A program made the translations under genes and the position numbers. The notes below the pieces were generated by a model. It was not told the DNA's origin and did not search any database. It was given only the letters and a program-made list of their open reading frames with translations. Shown here in pieces: positions 9,195 to 18,291 of a DNA stretch of 64,000 bases. This DNA is from Gimesia aquarii (GTDB taxonomy: Bacteria > Planctomycetota > Planctomycetia > Planctomycetales > Planctomycetaceae), in assembly GCF_007748195.1 (NCBI RefSeq), contig NZ_CP037920.1:5733800-5797799 (forward strand), in the 5' to 3' direction. How positions within the stretch are numbered: the first letter of the stretch is position 1; every line of letters begins with the position of its first letter.

Positions 9195-11468
9195 TCATTG
9201 GTCGAGTTTTTCCTGAATCTGTTCAATCATTTTTGCATCGGGTGGAGAAGATTTTTGAGCTTTCTCTAATGCCGACTTCCAGAGTTCCTTCGCTTTTTCT
9301 GTTTTTCCCAGTTTGTGATAACAGTCTGCTAAATGATCCAAGATCGTACTGTCTTCACCCCCGGGTAATTTACTAGCTTTCTCAAGATATTCGAGGGCTT
9401 CTTCATACTTTTGGAGTTTAAATAAAACCCATCCCATACTATCGAGATAAGCCATATTATTGGGCTCTGACTTTAAAGCAATTCGAATCATCTTTTCCGC
9501 TTTTTCCAAATTTTTGCCTTGGTCAGCGTAGAGATAACCCAGGTCATTGTTGATGGAAGGGTTTTGGGGATCTTCAGCAAGCATCTCTTCAAGAATCGCT
9601 TCACCTTTCGCAAGATCACCTTGTTGTACGTAAACATTGGAAAGCATCATCTTGACCTGATATGCCCGTTCTTTCTGCCTTGGGTGCTTCTTGAGAAAAT
9701 TCTGCAACTGCACAATCGCATTTTTCCAATCGCGATTATGGTAATAGATCCAAGCGTGTTGGAAATCAAGCAACGGAAACTTAGGCGCTGTTTGTCGAGC
9801 TTCTGCATTCACCTTGAGCGCTGCTTCTGTTTCACCATTACGCTCACGCGCTTCTGCTAACTGAAATAGCAGCTCAATTCTCTGGGGCGCCAGTAGAGGG
9901 TTTTTAACAGCTTTCTGAAATAAATCAGCAACCTTACCATATTGATTTTCACTTTTTAAAAGTTGGCTATACTCTCGTAAAATCAAAAAAGCCCAATTCC
10001 CACGAACCTGTGGCTTGGGATTTTTTTCGGCAGAATCCAAAGCAAACTGGTAAAATTCACCTGCTGCTTTTGTCTGGCCTGCAACCGCTGCTAGTTTTGC
10101 AATAATGAATCCCGAATAGACATCGACTCCTGGTGGACTTTTTGCTTTTAATTTTTGTGCTTCAGCAATCAAGGATTTAACGAACTTTTCATCTTTAGAC
10201 ATCTTCTGTAAATTCGGTTGAATCTTCTGAATCCCATCTCCCGTCTGAATGGCTTTGGATAAAGTTGCAATCAGCTTCTCATATTTATGATTCTTTTGAT
10301 ATAAAGTAATCAAACCAGCCAAACCCTCTGAATCAGATGATTCACCTATCGAGTCCAAATATGTTTTTTCGGCTTCGTCGAAACGTCCTTGATTTCCATA
10401 TTGTTCTGCCAGATAGTAGTGAAGCGTTCGATTAAATCGATCCTTTTGTGCCAGTTTTTCCAGTTTAGGAATCAGCTCATCCGAACGATTCAATGCTTTT
10501 AATATTTCTGCAAGAAATTCATAAGCCTTACGGCCTTTTGATTGTAGTTGCTCGTCATAATAAACTTGTAATGCATCAAGTGCCTTCTGGTACTGTTTAG
10601 ATCGAAAATAAACCTGAGCCAGATGGTATTTCAGGACACCGGGTCGCCCTTTTTGAGACTCTGCTGCTTTATTGAATGCTTCGACTGCTCGTTTCAGTCG
10701 GTCAGTCTCAAGAAATGACTGCCCCATTCTCTCAAAAAGCTTCCCTTTCTTAGCTTCTAGTTGAGAACGAGAATTATACTCAAAAGTATATTGGTCTGGT
10801 TTAGTCAGAGCATTGAAAACAACTTCCCAACATTCAGCGGCTTCTTTATTCTTACCCAATCGTTCATAGAGATTTGCCTGGTCATGCTTGATAATTACAT
10901 ACACACCAGATTTTTTATCGATGGATGGTGAATCAGATGCTTTTTTCAGAAAGGTAACCGCCTCTTCGAAACGTCCCTGGCCTGCCATATGTAAACCCAG
11001 CTTCCGCATGAGTTCATAATCTTTCGGATCAAGCTCAACGGCCTTCTGAGCATATTTAATCGCTTCGTCGGTCTTATCTAAACCTGAAGCCAACCTGATT
11101 AGAACTCGATAAATTTCGACCGAATTGGGATTCAATTCCATAGCCTTCTTATAGGCTTCATAAGCTCCGATGAAATCATTACGGGCCTCACGCATACGAC
11201 CTGTCATATACCAGGCAGCAGAGTCGACTTTTTTTAACTCGTCAGTAGAACGTGGTTTAACAGGCGTGAGGGGCAACACAACATCGTCTGCAACCCCTTC
11301 TTCCAGAGAGAATACTTTGGGTGTGGATTGCTTTTGTGTCTGTTTTGTTCCCTCTTTCTTATCAGGCATCTTGGCAGAGAGAGGAACTGGAGCGTTAGAT
11401 ACCAACAAACAAGGTAACAACATGAACTGGCAAGCTAAAATGATTACCATTTTCGGAAAACTGCACAT
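9195..11468 (-). CDS. Secreted TPR-repeat protein
   Basis: A 757-residue protein with a hydrophobic N-terminus ending near Ala-Pro at about residue 28, consistent with export. From about residue 75 nearly the whole chain consists of tetratricopeptide repeats, recognisable from repeated A-x-x-x-Y-x-x-A-x-x-x-x-P patterns such as AYEAYKKAMELNPNS and AIKYAQKAVELDPKD. TPR proteins scaffold protein-protein contacts; no catalytic domain is visible. Its partner is unknown. It lies downstream of the nusA-infB-rbfA operon, separated by 268 bp, so it is probably transcribed independently. Confidence 0.85.
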   Translation of the reverse strand: MCSFPKMVIILACQFMLLPCLLVSNAPVPLSAKMPDKKEGTKQTQKQSTPKVFSLEEGVADDVVLPLTPVKPRSTDELKKVDSAAWYMTGRMREARNDFIGAYEAYKKAMELNPNSVEIYRVLIRLASGLDKTDEAIKYAQKAVELDPKDYELMRKLGLHMAGQGRFEEAVTFLKKASDSPSIDKKSGVYVIIKHDQANLYERLGKNKEAAECWEVVFNALTKPDQYTFEYNSRSQLEAKKGKLFERMGQSFLETDRLKRAVEAFNKAAESQKGRPGVLKYHLAQVYFRSKQYQKALDALQVYYDEQLQSKGRKAYEFLAEILKALNRSDELIPKLEKLAQKDRFNRTLHYYLAEQYGNQGRFDEAEKTYLDSIGESSDSEGLAGLITLYQKNHKYEKLIATLSKAIQTGDGIQKIQPNLQKMSKDEKFVKSLIAEAQKLKAKSPPGVDVYSGFIIAKLAAVAGQTKAAGEFYQFALDSAEKNPKPQVRGNWAFLILREYSQLLKSENQYGKVADLFQKAVKNPLLAPQRIELLFQLAEARERNGETEAALKVNAEARQTAPKFPLLDFQHAWIYYHNRDWKNAIVQLQNFLKKHPRQKERAYQVKMMLSNVYVQQGDLAKGEAILEEMLAEDPQNPSINNDLGYLYADQGKNLEKAEKMIRIALKSEPNNMAYLDSMGWVLFKLQKYEEALEYLEKASKLPGGEDSTILDHLADCYHKLGKTEKAKELWKSALEKAQKSSPPDAKMIEQIQEKLDQ

Positions 11469-11736
11469 CTTCTAGCTCCATTATTTGAAACAGAGATTAC
11501 TTATTCTCTAACCGAAACGAATTACTGCATTTAATAAGAACAAGGGTCGAGCTTATTTATTGTAACGCCTCTTCCCCAGCTCCTCCAAGCCTGCTTTCTG
11601 CGGATTCCACTATTTTAATTCAGTGAATTAGGAGATGTTAGGCGGGAAAAAATAGAACTGACGGACATTACCAGCATTAAAACAGTCAGTAGTAATCGGA
11701 TGGCAATCTAATCGAAGCAATCAAGGTTCCAACAGA

Positions 11737-12669
11737 TCATTTTTTGGCAGAAGTAGATTTCTTTTTTGTCACCTTTTTTCTGGAAGCAGTTCGCTTCGCA
11801 GCAACCTTTTTCTTAGCTGTTTTTTTGGTAATCTTTTTGGTTGCTTTTTTCTTCGCTTTGGTTGGTACTTTCTTTTTCACTTTTGTAGTTGTTTTTTTAG
11901 TTTTCGTGGTCGCTTTCTTCTTCTTTTTTGTAACTCTTTTTTTCTGTTTGGAAAGTGGATTAGCAAATAATTCTTCCATCCGACCAGGAGCCTGTTTTAG
12001 ATCAACACCTTCTTCTGGCAGAGGATTCTTGACCAAATTGAAGTCAGCGGCAAGTTCTTCATCTGTAGCCAGGCATCGTAATAAATGGCTAAATAACGGA
12101 GCATCTGCCTTACGCACACTTGATTTTAAACTATCACTAGCTGTTTCTATAGATTCATCGACAGGTAAGAGGCCCAACCACTTACTAGCATTTAAAATTT
12201 TCTCATCTGCTGGTACGGAATGGCTTCCCAAAATAACCTGTAAAGTGTGATTGAGAACAAAAGGGGTCAACGCTTTCATCCTCGTTAATTGCTTTTGTGC
12301 TTGCTCTAATGTCTTCTTTCTTAGCAACTCTAAGTCAAAACAAAATTCTTTGTCAAACACATATTGTAAGACAGACCTGATTCGATAAGCCTTCCATTCT
12401 GCGTCAATATCTGATGTAAATACCGATTCTAATTCGGAAATCGTACTGACTCGAATCTCATTCAGATCATGAAAACCTTCCAAAAGCGCATCAAAAACTT
12501 CATCAGCCTGTGAATTCGTTGAATTCTCTAGACAAATAGCGTGTAACATTGTTTCTAGTACAGGCCGATCATACTTGGGTAACGTCGCTGAATACCTTTT
12601 CTTAAGCAGAGTGATCAGCTTCTTACAAATCGCCTGTTTATCTGATGTTGAAATTTTTTTAGCAACCAT
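11737..12669 (-). CDS. Endonuclease III-like (HhH-GPD) fold fused to a lysine-rich histone-like tail
   Basis: A 310-residue protein. Residues 17-168 follow the endonuclease III pattern: helices around RPVLETMLHAICLEN, a KAYRIRSVLQYVF segment, a helix-hairpin-helix-like LTRMKALTPFVLNHTL, and VPADEKILNASKWLGL matching the family's VDTHIFRV segment. The catalytic lysine of GVGRK aligns with Phe137, while the conserved Asp appears kept at Asp155. The Fe-S cysteines are absent. From about residue 243 the chain is almost entirely Lys/Thr/Ala, like histone H1 or AlgP tails. It is 78 bp downstream of rbfA, where many genomes carry truB. The role is probably DNA or RNA binding, not glycosylase activity; this is inference. 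Confidence 0.7.
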   Translation of the reverse strand: MVAKKISTSDKQAICKKLITLLKKRYSATLPKYDRPVLETMLHAICLENSTNSQADEVFDALLEGFHDLNEIRVSTISELESVFTSDIDAEWKAYRIRSVLQYVFDKEFCFDLELLRKKTLEQAQKQLTRMKALTPFVLNHTLQVILGSHSVPADEKILNASKWLGLLPVDESIETASDSLKSSVRKADAPLFSHLLRCLATDEELAADFNLVKNPLPEEGVDLKQAPGRMEELFANPLSKQKKRVTKKKKKATTKTKKTTTKVKKKVPTKAKKKATKKITKKTAKKKVAAKRTASRKKVTKKKSTSAKK

Positions 12670-12747
12670 ATTTGTCTATGCAATATTTGAGATAGTTCAA
12701 ATGAAAAGTAACGCAAACAACTCTTTCATATACGGAAATATTACCAA

Positions 12748-13167
12748 CTAATCCACATGGGATCCCTCTTCAGTGATTCGATCATCTTGCTCTGAAGACC
12801 CCTGCGTCAACTCTTCCGCTTCTCTCTCAACCTGTAGTTCATCTAAAATACGCAGTGCCTCTACCGAATCTTTCACAGCCGAATCCAGAACAAATTTAAT
12901 CACCGGTGTATAACGGGTTTGAATGCGATCAGCAATTTTGGACTGAATAAAACCTTTCGCTGATTCCAACCCATGCAAACAAAGTGCTTGCGTTTTTTCA
13001 TCCCCCATGATCGAAATATAGACCTTGGCTGATTGCACATCCGGCGCGACTTCAACATGTAAGACTGTCACATTTTGAATGCGAGGATCGCGCAAATGTA
13101 CCAGAATTGTTGTACTAACTGTTTCTAATATCGCCTGAGCGATTTTTGCTAATCGACGTGATGTCAT
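12748..13167 (-). CDS. rbfA: 30S ribosome-binding factor RbfA
   Basis: RbfA assists late 16S rRNA maturation by binding the small subunit. The chain has the KH-like core: LAKIAQAILETVSTTILVHLRDPRI, then VTVLHVEVAPDVQSAKVYISIMG, and a C-terminal RYTPVIKFVLDSAVKDSVEALRILDEL, which matches the family's P-x-L-x-F-x-x-D motif. It has 139 residues with an acidic tail. It lies 45 bp downstream of infB in the conserved nusA-infB-rbfA order. Confidence 0.93.
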   Translation of the reverse strand: MTSRRLAKIAQAILETVSTTILVHLRDPRIQNVTVLHVEVAPDVQSAKVYISIMGDEKTQALCLHGLESAKGFIQSKIADRIQTRYTPVIKFVLDSAVKDSVEALRILDELQVEREAEELTQGSSEQDDRITEEGSHVD

Positions 13168-13212
13168 TCATTCCCCGCAAGCACTCACTATTTGGTCCAA
13201 TACTACTACCAT

Positions 13213-16008
13213 TTAAGAAGTAGAATCGAGAGTTCGTTTCACTTCGTTAATCCGGAATGCCTCCAATAAATCTCCCTCTTTAATATCATTAAAACCGGCT
13301 AACAATATCCCACATTCCATACCTTCGCGAACTTCCTTAGTATCATCCTTTTCTCTCTTTAATGATGCAATTGGGTACTGATTGAGGATCTTCTGGTCGC
13401 GTATCACATGCACTCTGTCATTTCGATTTATTGTTCCATTAAGAACTCGACAGCCTGCAATTTTTCCAAAACGACTGATTGAAAACGTCTGCAAAACTAA
13501 AGCACGACCGGTTTGCTCTTGCACCAGTTCAGGCCGTAACAACCCTTCGAGTGATTGCCTGATATCATCTACGACTTCGTAAATAATACTGTAGCGACGA
13601 ATTTCAACACCTTCCTGGATCGCCAGATTTTTCGCCCGATCTTCAGCAATCACATGGAATGCAATAATAATGGCATCGGATGCTGTCGCCAAATAAACAT
13701 CACTTTCGTTGACGCCCCCAACTCCTTCATGCAAAATTTTCACCCGTACTTCGGGATGTTCGAATTTACTAATTTCGCTACGAATCGCTTCTAAAGACCC
13801 TGGCGTATCGGCCTTAATAATCAAGGATAGATCTTGAATTTCTCCTTCACGAACGGACCCCATAATATCATCTAGTGTTCGTGGGCCACCGCTGTGCCTT
13901 GCCAAAGAATCAGCCCGTCCCTCATGACGCCTTTCTTCAGCCAGTTCCCTTGCCTGTTCAATATCAGACAACACAGCAAAGTGATCACCTGCGCCAGGTA
14001 CGCTATCCAAACCTGTTACTTTTACGGGTAATGAAGGCGGTGCCTCTTCCAGTTGCTGATCTCTGTCATCGTACATAGCACGAATATAGCCATATGACTT
14101 ACCACAAACGACAGCATCACCAATTCGTAAAGTTCCTTTTTGAACAATTAACCAAGCAACCGAGCCACGACCTTCATCTCGGAAACCTTCCAGGCATACA
14201 CCTACGGCAGGTCGATTCGGGTTGGCCTTAAGTTCATGTAATTCTGCAGTTAGCAATAAGGTTTCCAGCAAGTTATCTAGACCTGTACCATTTAAAGCTG
14301 ATACACGAACAACTTCGGTTTCCCCTCCCCACTCCGAGGGAAGCACATCTTGTGCAGCAAGATCTGTTAATACTTTTTGCTCGTTGATTTCTGGTAGATC
14401 TATCTTGTTCATCGCAACTACCATTGGAACGCCAGATGCTTTGACATGGCTAATACTCTCAGCCGTCTGAGGCATCACGCCATCATCAGCTGCTACAACC
14501 AGAACAACCATATCAGTAACGTTCGCACCCCGAGAACGCATTTCACTAAAAGCTGCGTGCCCAGGTGTATCTACAAATGTCAGCTTATGGTCATTATGCT
14601 CGACTTGATACGCCGCAATATGCTGAGTAATTCCACCAGCTTCACCTTCAACCACTTTGGAATTTCGAAGCGAATCAACTAGCGTTGTCTTTCCATGGTC
14701 AACATGTCCTAATACCGTAATGATAGGAGGGCGTGTAACGAGATCCTCTATAGCATCTTCCTGTTCGATAATCTCATTGACTGTCTCCTCGATTCCTTTT
14801 TGCCTTTTGAAGGTCAGATCCACACCTAATTCTAGCGCCACAGCTAAAGCAGTCTCTTCTTCGATAATTTGGTTGATGGTTACCATCTCACCGAATTCTT
14901 TAAACATAATTGACATGATGGCTTTTGCAGGACGCCCCATTGCTTCCGACAGGCTGCGAACAGTGATAGGCAATTCTACCTCTGCTTCTGTCTTGTGAAC
15001 AATATTACTAGAATCCTGTTTCCGTTTTGTGCGACGGGGACGACGTCCGACTGTTTCCTGCTGTTCCGTTCCATCGGGAGCAAAGCCGCGACGCCCCTCT
15101 TTACGCTGTTCACGACGCTGCTTTCGTGCTTCGACCAGACTAATGCTTCCACGGCGTTGCTTCGAATCTTCATCCTGTGGATCGCGATCTTTATCTCGCT
15201 TTTTCTGTTCTGTGTGCTGTGCAAGATGTGCAGCTAACGGGCTCTTCTGCTCAAGAATATCAGCAGTCAAACGCACCTCAGGTTTTTGAGCCTTCTCTTC
15301 TTTTTTCTTTACCTTGGGAATCACAGGTTGTTTATAGGCAGGCGGAGCAGCTACTGTAGGCAGTGCTGATTTAGACTTTGCTTTGGATTGTTGTTTCCCG
15401 GAACGTGTAGATCCCCGAGGTTTCATTTCCCGTATAGTCGAAGAAGGAGCCGCTCCTCCGGCAGGAACATAGTCATCACGGCTAAGAGCTTCATCCCCCC
15501 CTTCACCGTTCTCTTCTTTCGGCGAACGACGTCCGCCTGCCATACGTTGAACAGAACCAGGTCGAGCTTGGGCACCTTCAGGCTGATCAGACTTAGAAGA
15601 CGCCTCTTCAACTACAGCTGTTTCTGGCTCTTCCTCTACTTCATCAGTCTCTATAACTGACTTGCCTTTCTCCTGACTCGAACGCTCCTCTGTTTCTTCT
15701 ACCTTTGGAGCGGATTTTTGTGATACAGAACGGGAAGGTTGAGAGCGGGAGGTCATCGCCTTGATCGTTCGCAACTTTGTCTGTTCCCGTTGAGGAGTCA
15801 GAGTCGCCTGGTCTTCCACATCTGCAGATGGACTATCAGAAGGCTGTTTATTCTTATTCAAATACTCAATGACGATGTCACGTTCTTCGGGCGTAATGCT
15901 GGCCAAAGCGGAGTTTTTCAACTTCACTCCAGCTCGGTTACATTCATCGATCAGCACTTTGCTGTCCATTCCCAGCTCTTTTGCAAGAGCAAAAATACGA
16001 ATCTTCAA
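13213..16008 (-). CDS. infB: Translation initiation factor IF-2
   Basis: IF-2 is the GTPase that brings initiator tRNA to the 30S subunit. The order is: an N-terminal IF2-N domain ([25 protein letters not shown]); about 300 residues of charged, low-complexity linker; a second IF2-N-like domain ([13 protein letters not shown]); the G domain with [17 protein letters not shown] and NKID; then the beta-barrel and C-terminal domains. The open frame begins at a TTG at 16053 with no visible Shine-Dalgarno. The TTG at 16008 has GGGAGAAGGG just upstream and begins exactly where homology begins, giving 931 residues. I therefore prefer it. No ATG lies between the two. Confidence 0.96.
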   Translation of the reverse strand: MKIRIFALAKELGMDSKVLIDECNRAGVKLKNSALASITPEERDIVIEYLNKNKQPSDSPSADVEDQATLTPQREQTKLRTIKAMTSRSQPSRSVSQKSAPKVEETEERSSQEKGKSVIETDEVEEEPETAVVEEASSKSDQPEGAQARPGSVQRMAGGRRSPKEENGEGGDEALSRDDYVPAGGAAPSSTIREMKPRGSTRSGKQQSKAKSKSALPTVAAPPAYKQPVIPKVKKKEEKAQKPEVRLTADILEQKSPLAAHLAQHTEQKKRDKDRDPQDEDSKQRRGSISLVEARKQRREQRKEGRRGFAPDGTEQQETVGRRPRRTKRKQDSSNIVHKTEAEVELPITVRSLSEAMGRPAKAIMSIMFKEFGEMVTINQIIEEETALAVALELGVDLTFKRQKGIEETVNEIIEQEDAIEDLVTRPPIITVLGHVDHGKTTLVDSLRNSKVVEGEAGGITQHIAAYQVEHNDHKLTFVDTPGHAAFSEMRSRGANVTDMVVLVVAADDGVMPQTAESISHVKASGVPMVVAMNKIDLPEINEQKVLTDLAAQDVLPSEWGGETEVVRVSALNGTGLDNLLETLLLTAELHELKANPNRPAVGVCLEGFRDEGRGSVAWLIVQKGTLRIGDAVVCGKSYGYIRAMYDDRDQQLEEAPPSLPVKVTGLDSVPGAGDHFAVLSDIEQARELAEERRHEGRADSLARHSGGPRTLDDIMGSVREGEIQDLSLIIKADTPGSLEAIRSEISKFEHPEVRVKILHEGVGGVNESDVYLATASDAIIIAFHVIAEDRAKNLAIQEGVEIRRYSIIYEVVDDIRQSLEGLLRPELVQEQTGRALVLQTFSISRFGKIAGCRVLNGTINRNDRVHVIRDQKILNQYPIASLKREKDDTKEVREGMECGILLAGFNDIKEGDLLEAFRINEVKRTLDSTS

Positions 16009-16118
16009 CAGCCCTTCTCCCGTGAACAATTCTGCAAAACGTTTCAAATCCAAATAGAACTGAATCGGATTGCTTGATGAGGCAATTGCCTCATAACACT
16101 TACTCGTAATAAAACGAT

Positions 16119-17525
16119 TTAATCCTGCTTTTCTGTAGAATCTTCCGTTGTATTTTCCACATTGACCGGTTCTTGACCTGAACCAGTTTCTTCCTCTGAA
16201 CTTGTCGTTATCTCTGAAGCGTTGGCATCATCTTCTATAGCAGGCGTTTCTAATGTATCATCAGCCTGATGGCTTTCTATTGCAGTAGTACTATCTGAAG
16301 CACCTTCTACTTCTGTCGCAGCAACTGGATGATCTTTCTTCGCGGCACGCATCGCATCTTCTTCCGCTTCGACGCGCTCGCTTTCGCGATCAGCAACTTC
16401 AACAATCTGTTCACACTGCTCATCAGTAAGCCCCCCTAACTCTGCTAATTGGTCAGGTTCAATCACAGATAAATCGTAGTAACTGAAGAATCCTTGAGAG
16501 ACTAAACTTTCAGCCAATTCTTCAGAAACTCCAGGAATCGAAGAAAATGCTTCTACTGTTTTATCTAATTGTTCGTCTAACTCAGCTTGAGTCATCACTT
16601 CGATATCCCAGCCGACCAGTTTAGACGCCAGACGCACGTTCTGTCCTTTTCTACCAATGGCCAGAGGAAGTTGATCATCACGCACGAGTACAATCACACG
16701 CCCCAACATGGGACACAAAATGACATCTTCTACTTCGGCTGGTTGCAGTGAATTGGGAACCAATACCTGAAGCGAATCATTCCAACGAACAATATCAATG
16801 CGCTCACCAGCAAGCTCATCCACAATATTCTTTATCCGGGCTCCCCGCATACCAACACAAGCCCCAACACAATCAATGCTGCTATCAATACAGGAAACAG
16901 CAACTTTTGACCGGTAACCGGCTTCGCGTGCCAAAGAGCGAACATCAATAATACGATCTGAGACTTCAGGGATTTCCAGTTCAAATAATCGACGCACCAT
17001 ATCCGGGTGTGTTCTGGAAAGAATCACTTTAACACGACTTCCCGCCTTGCGAACATCCAGAACAATTGCCCGCACGCGATCACCAACTCGAAACGATTCA
17101 CCAGGAATCTGTTCACCACGAGGAAGAATGCCTTCAATCTTCCCCAAGTTAATAAGTACTGCTCCCCCTTCGACACGAGATACAGTCCCCGAAACCGATT
17201 GTTGTTGCATTTCCAAGTATTCATCAAATACGGAATCACGTTCTGCTTCGCGGATTTTTTGGATCATTACCTGCTTAGCAGTTTGAGCAGCGACACGCCC
17301 CAGAATTTCACCTAGAATATCTTGAGCTAACTCTTCAGAATCACAATATACGGTCGGTTCACCAGAATCACGATCAATTTCGACTGTCAGTTCATGATCG
17401 TCTCCAAAGTGTCTGCGCGCAGCAGATAAGATGGCCTGTTCAATTCCACCAAACACGATTTCTTTATCAATGCTTTTATCGCGTTGAATAGCATCAACAA
17501 TCCGAAGAACTTCCTTACCGTCCAT
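16119..17525 (-). CDS. nusA: Transcription termination/antitermination factor NusA
   Basis: NusA binds RNA polymerase and nascent RNA to modulate pausing, termination and antitermination. The N-terminal domain begins [22 protein letters not shown]. The S1 domain contains [25 protein letters not shown]1 has [11 protein letters not shown], and KH2 has [13 protein letters not shown]. Helix-hairpin-helix-like repeats with [15 protein letters not shown] and a Ser/Glu/Thr-rich acidic tail of about 80 residues follow. AAGGAA lies at good spacing before the ATG. The usual upstream rimP gene is absent; instead there is a 766-bp gap with a candidate RNA gene. Confidence 0.96.
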   Translation of the reverse strand: MDGKEVLRIVDAIQRDKSIDKEIVFGGIEQAILSAARRHFGDDHELTVEIDRDSGEPTVYCDSEELAQDILGEILGRVAAQTAKQVMIQKIREAERDSVFDEYLEMQQQSVSGTVSRVEGGAVLINLGKIEGILPRGEQIPGESFRVGDRVRAIVLDVRKAGSRVKVILSRTHPDMVRRLFELEIPEVSDRIIDVRSLAREAGYRSKVAVSCIDSSIDCVGACVGMRGARIKNIVDELAGERIDIVRWNDSLQVLVPNSLQPAEVEDVILCPMLGRVIVLVRDDQLPLAIGRKGQNVRLASKLVGWDIEVMTQAELDEQLDKTVEAFSSIPGVSEELAESLVSQGFFSYYDLSVIEPDQLAELGGLTDEQCEQIVEVADRESERVEAEEDAMRAAKKDHPVAATEVEGASDSTTAIESHQADDTLETPAIEDDANASEITTSSEEETGSGQEPVNVENTTEDSTEKQD

Positions 17526-17664
17526 AATGTGTTTCCTTCATTCGACAGTTGAATTGAACCAACTGACTCGAAAACTACTCAACCAAGACCTAGTTAGGCC
17601 AAATCTATTTATATTCATTGTTAGATATCGCAGAAATTCAACATTCAAGGATATCACTATTAAC

Positions 17665-17690
17665 AAAAAAAAGCGGGAACATGCCCACTT
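17665..17690 (-). terminator. Intrinsic terminator upstream of nusA
   Basis: On the minus strand AAGTGGG pairs with CCCGCTT (7 bp, one G-U) around a 6-nt loop, directly followed by eight T residues. It lies 140 bp before the nusA start, so it ends a transcript from the gap or attenuates nusA. Confidence 0.75.
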
Positions 17691-18046
17691 TATGACTACC
17701 TGCACCATCGTAAAACGACAGCCTGGCAGAGCCGCGACGTTGTTTCCAATACAACAAACACGACCATCGGATTGGTGAGCAAATGCTCGAGTTCCAACCA
17801 GCCTACATATCAGAGGACTCCATTCGAGTTTACGAATGACGATTCATCACAAAGAAGCAGCAGTCAAGTTGACTTGCTCGGTCCCTTGCAAACATACTCA
17901 CATACTGAACGCCAGTATGCAAAACAATTGCGCACAAAGCACCCTCAAAGAGAATACTCTGTTATCAGGTGAAATTAATCTCCTCAGGTTGAGATGTCAA
18001 GCACCGCAGCCAACTATTTCACAACGACTTAGTTCATAAATCCCAG
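17665..18046 (-). ncRNA. Candidate structured non-coding RNA (or long nusA leader) of about 380 nt
   Basis: The limits are inferred: transcription start about 7 nt downstream of an extended -10 promoter, and 3' end at an intrinsic terminator. Within it I see hairpins at 17708-17718, 17769-17799 (GGTTGG pairing with CCAATCC, one bulge, with an inner GAGCA/TGCTC stem), 17821-17838 (CATTCG/CGAATG), and 17901-17919 (CATACTG/CAGTATG, perfect 7 bp). There is also a nested pair: GTGAAAT/ATTTCAC (17969-17975 with 18016-18022) enclosing ATCTC/GAGAT (17978-17982 with 17991-17995). No minus-strand frame of 60 codons is present. I found no RNase P signature (GAGGAAAGTCC), no tmRNA ends and no clear SRP motif. 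It could instead be an attenuated nusA leader. Confidence 0.5.
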
Positions 18047-18052
18047 AATGAT

Positions 18053-18061
18053 ATTATATCA
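18053..18061 (-). promoter_or_regulatory. Extended -10 promoter driving the candidate RNA
   Basis: TGATATAAT on the minus strand is a perfect extended -10 (TGn plus TATAAT). No good -35 hexamer is visible, which extended -10 promoters tolerate. It points toward nusA and has no protein-coding frame directly below it. Confidence 0.55.
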
Positions 18062-18227
18062 GCACAAAATGATCATATTTACACTTATACTCAATCAAAG
18101 AAAGTCTTGTGCAAACTTTTGACAGGATCAATTTGGAGGATTTCTATTCCTTGTACAAAGATTGATCTCCATCAAAGATTAAAACTACTATAGTATTGTG
18201 ATGATATCACGACTCTAGTGATACTTA

Positions 18228-18254
18228 TTGACGCTTAACTCAGCTTATTAATAT
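18228..18254 (+). promoter_or_regulatory. Possible promoter of the secreted TPR gene
   Basis: TTGACG and TAATAT are separated by 15 bp. The spacing is short. The predicted start of transcription would lie near 18261, which favours the start codon at 18292 over 18253. Confidence 0.35.
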
Positions 18255-18291
18255 GAGAACAGACACTCACTTTCCTAAGGACGCCCCCAAA

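Larger units (their letters stand above)
17526..18291. other. 766-bp gap between nusA and divergent TPR gene
   Basis: Besides the candidate RNA, its promoter and terminator, this gap holds a possible plus-strand promoter for the TPR gene. Three plus-strand frames of 60-85 codons overlap the RNA candidate, lack ribosome-binding sites and show no recognisable motif. No tRNA or rimP was found. Confidence 0.6.

Noticed and set aside
17527-18039. Plus-strand frames of 60-85 codons in the nusA upstream gap
   Set aside because: No ribosome-binding sites, Ser/Thr/Gln-rich chance composition, and they overlap the structured minus-strand candidate RNA.
17665-18046. Identity of the candidate RNA as RNase P RNA, tmRNA or SRP RNA
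   Set aside because: The size suits RNase P or tmRNA, but the RNase P GAGGAAAGTCC core and tmRNA-like tRNA ends are absent on the minus strand.
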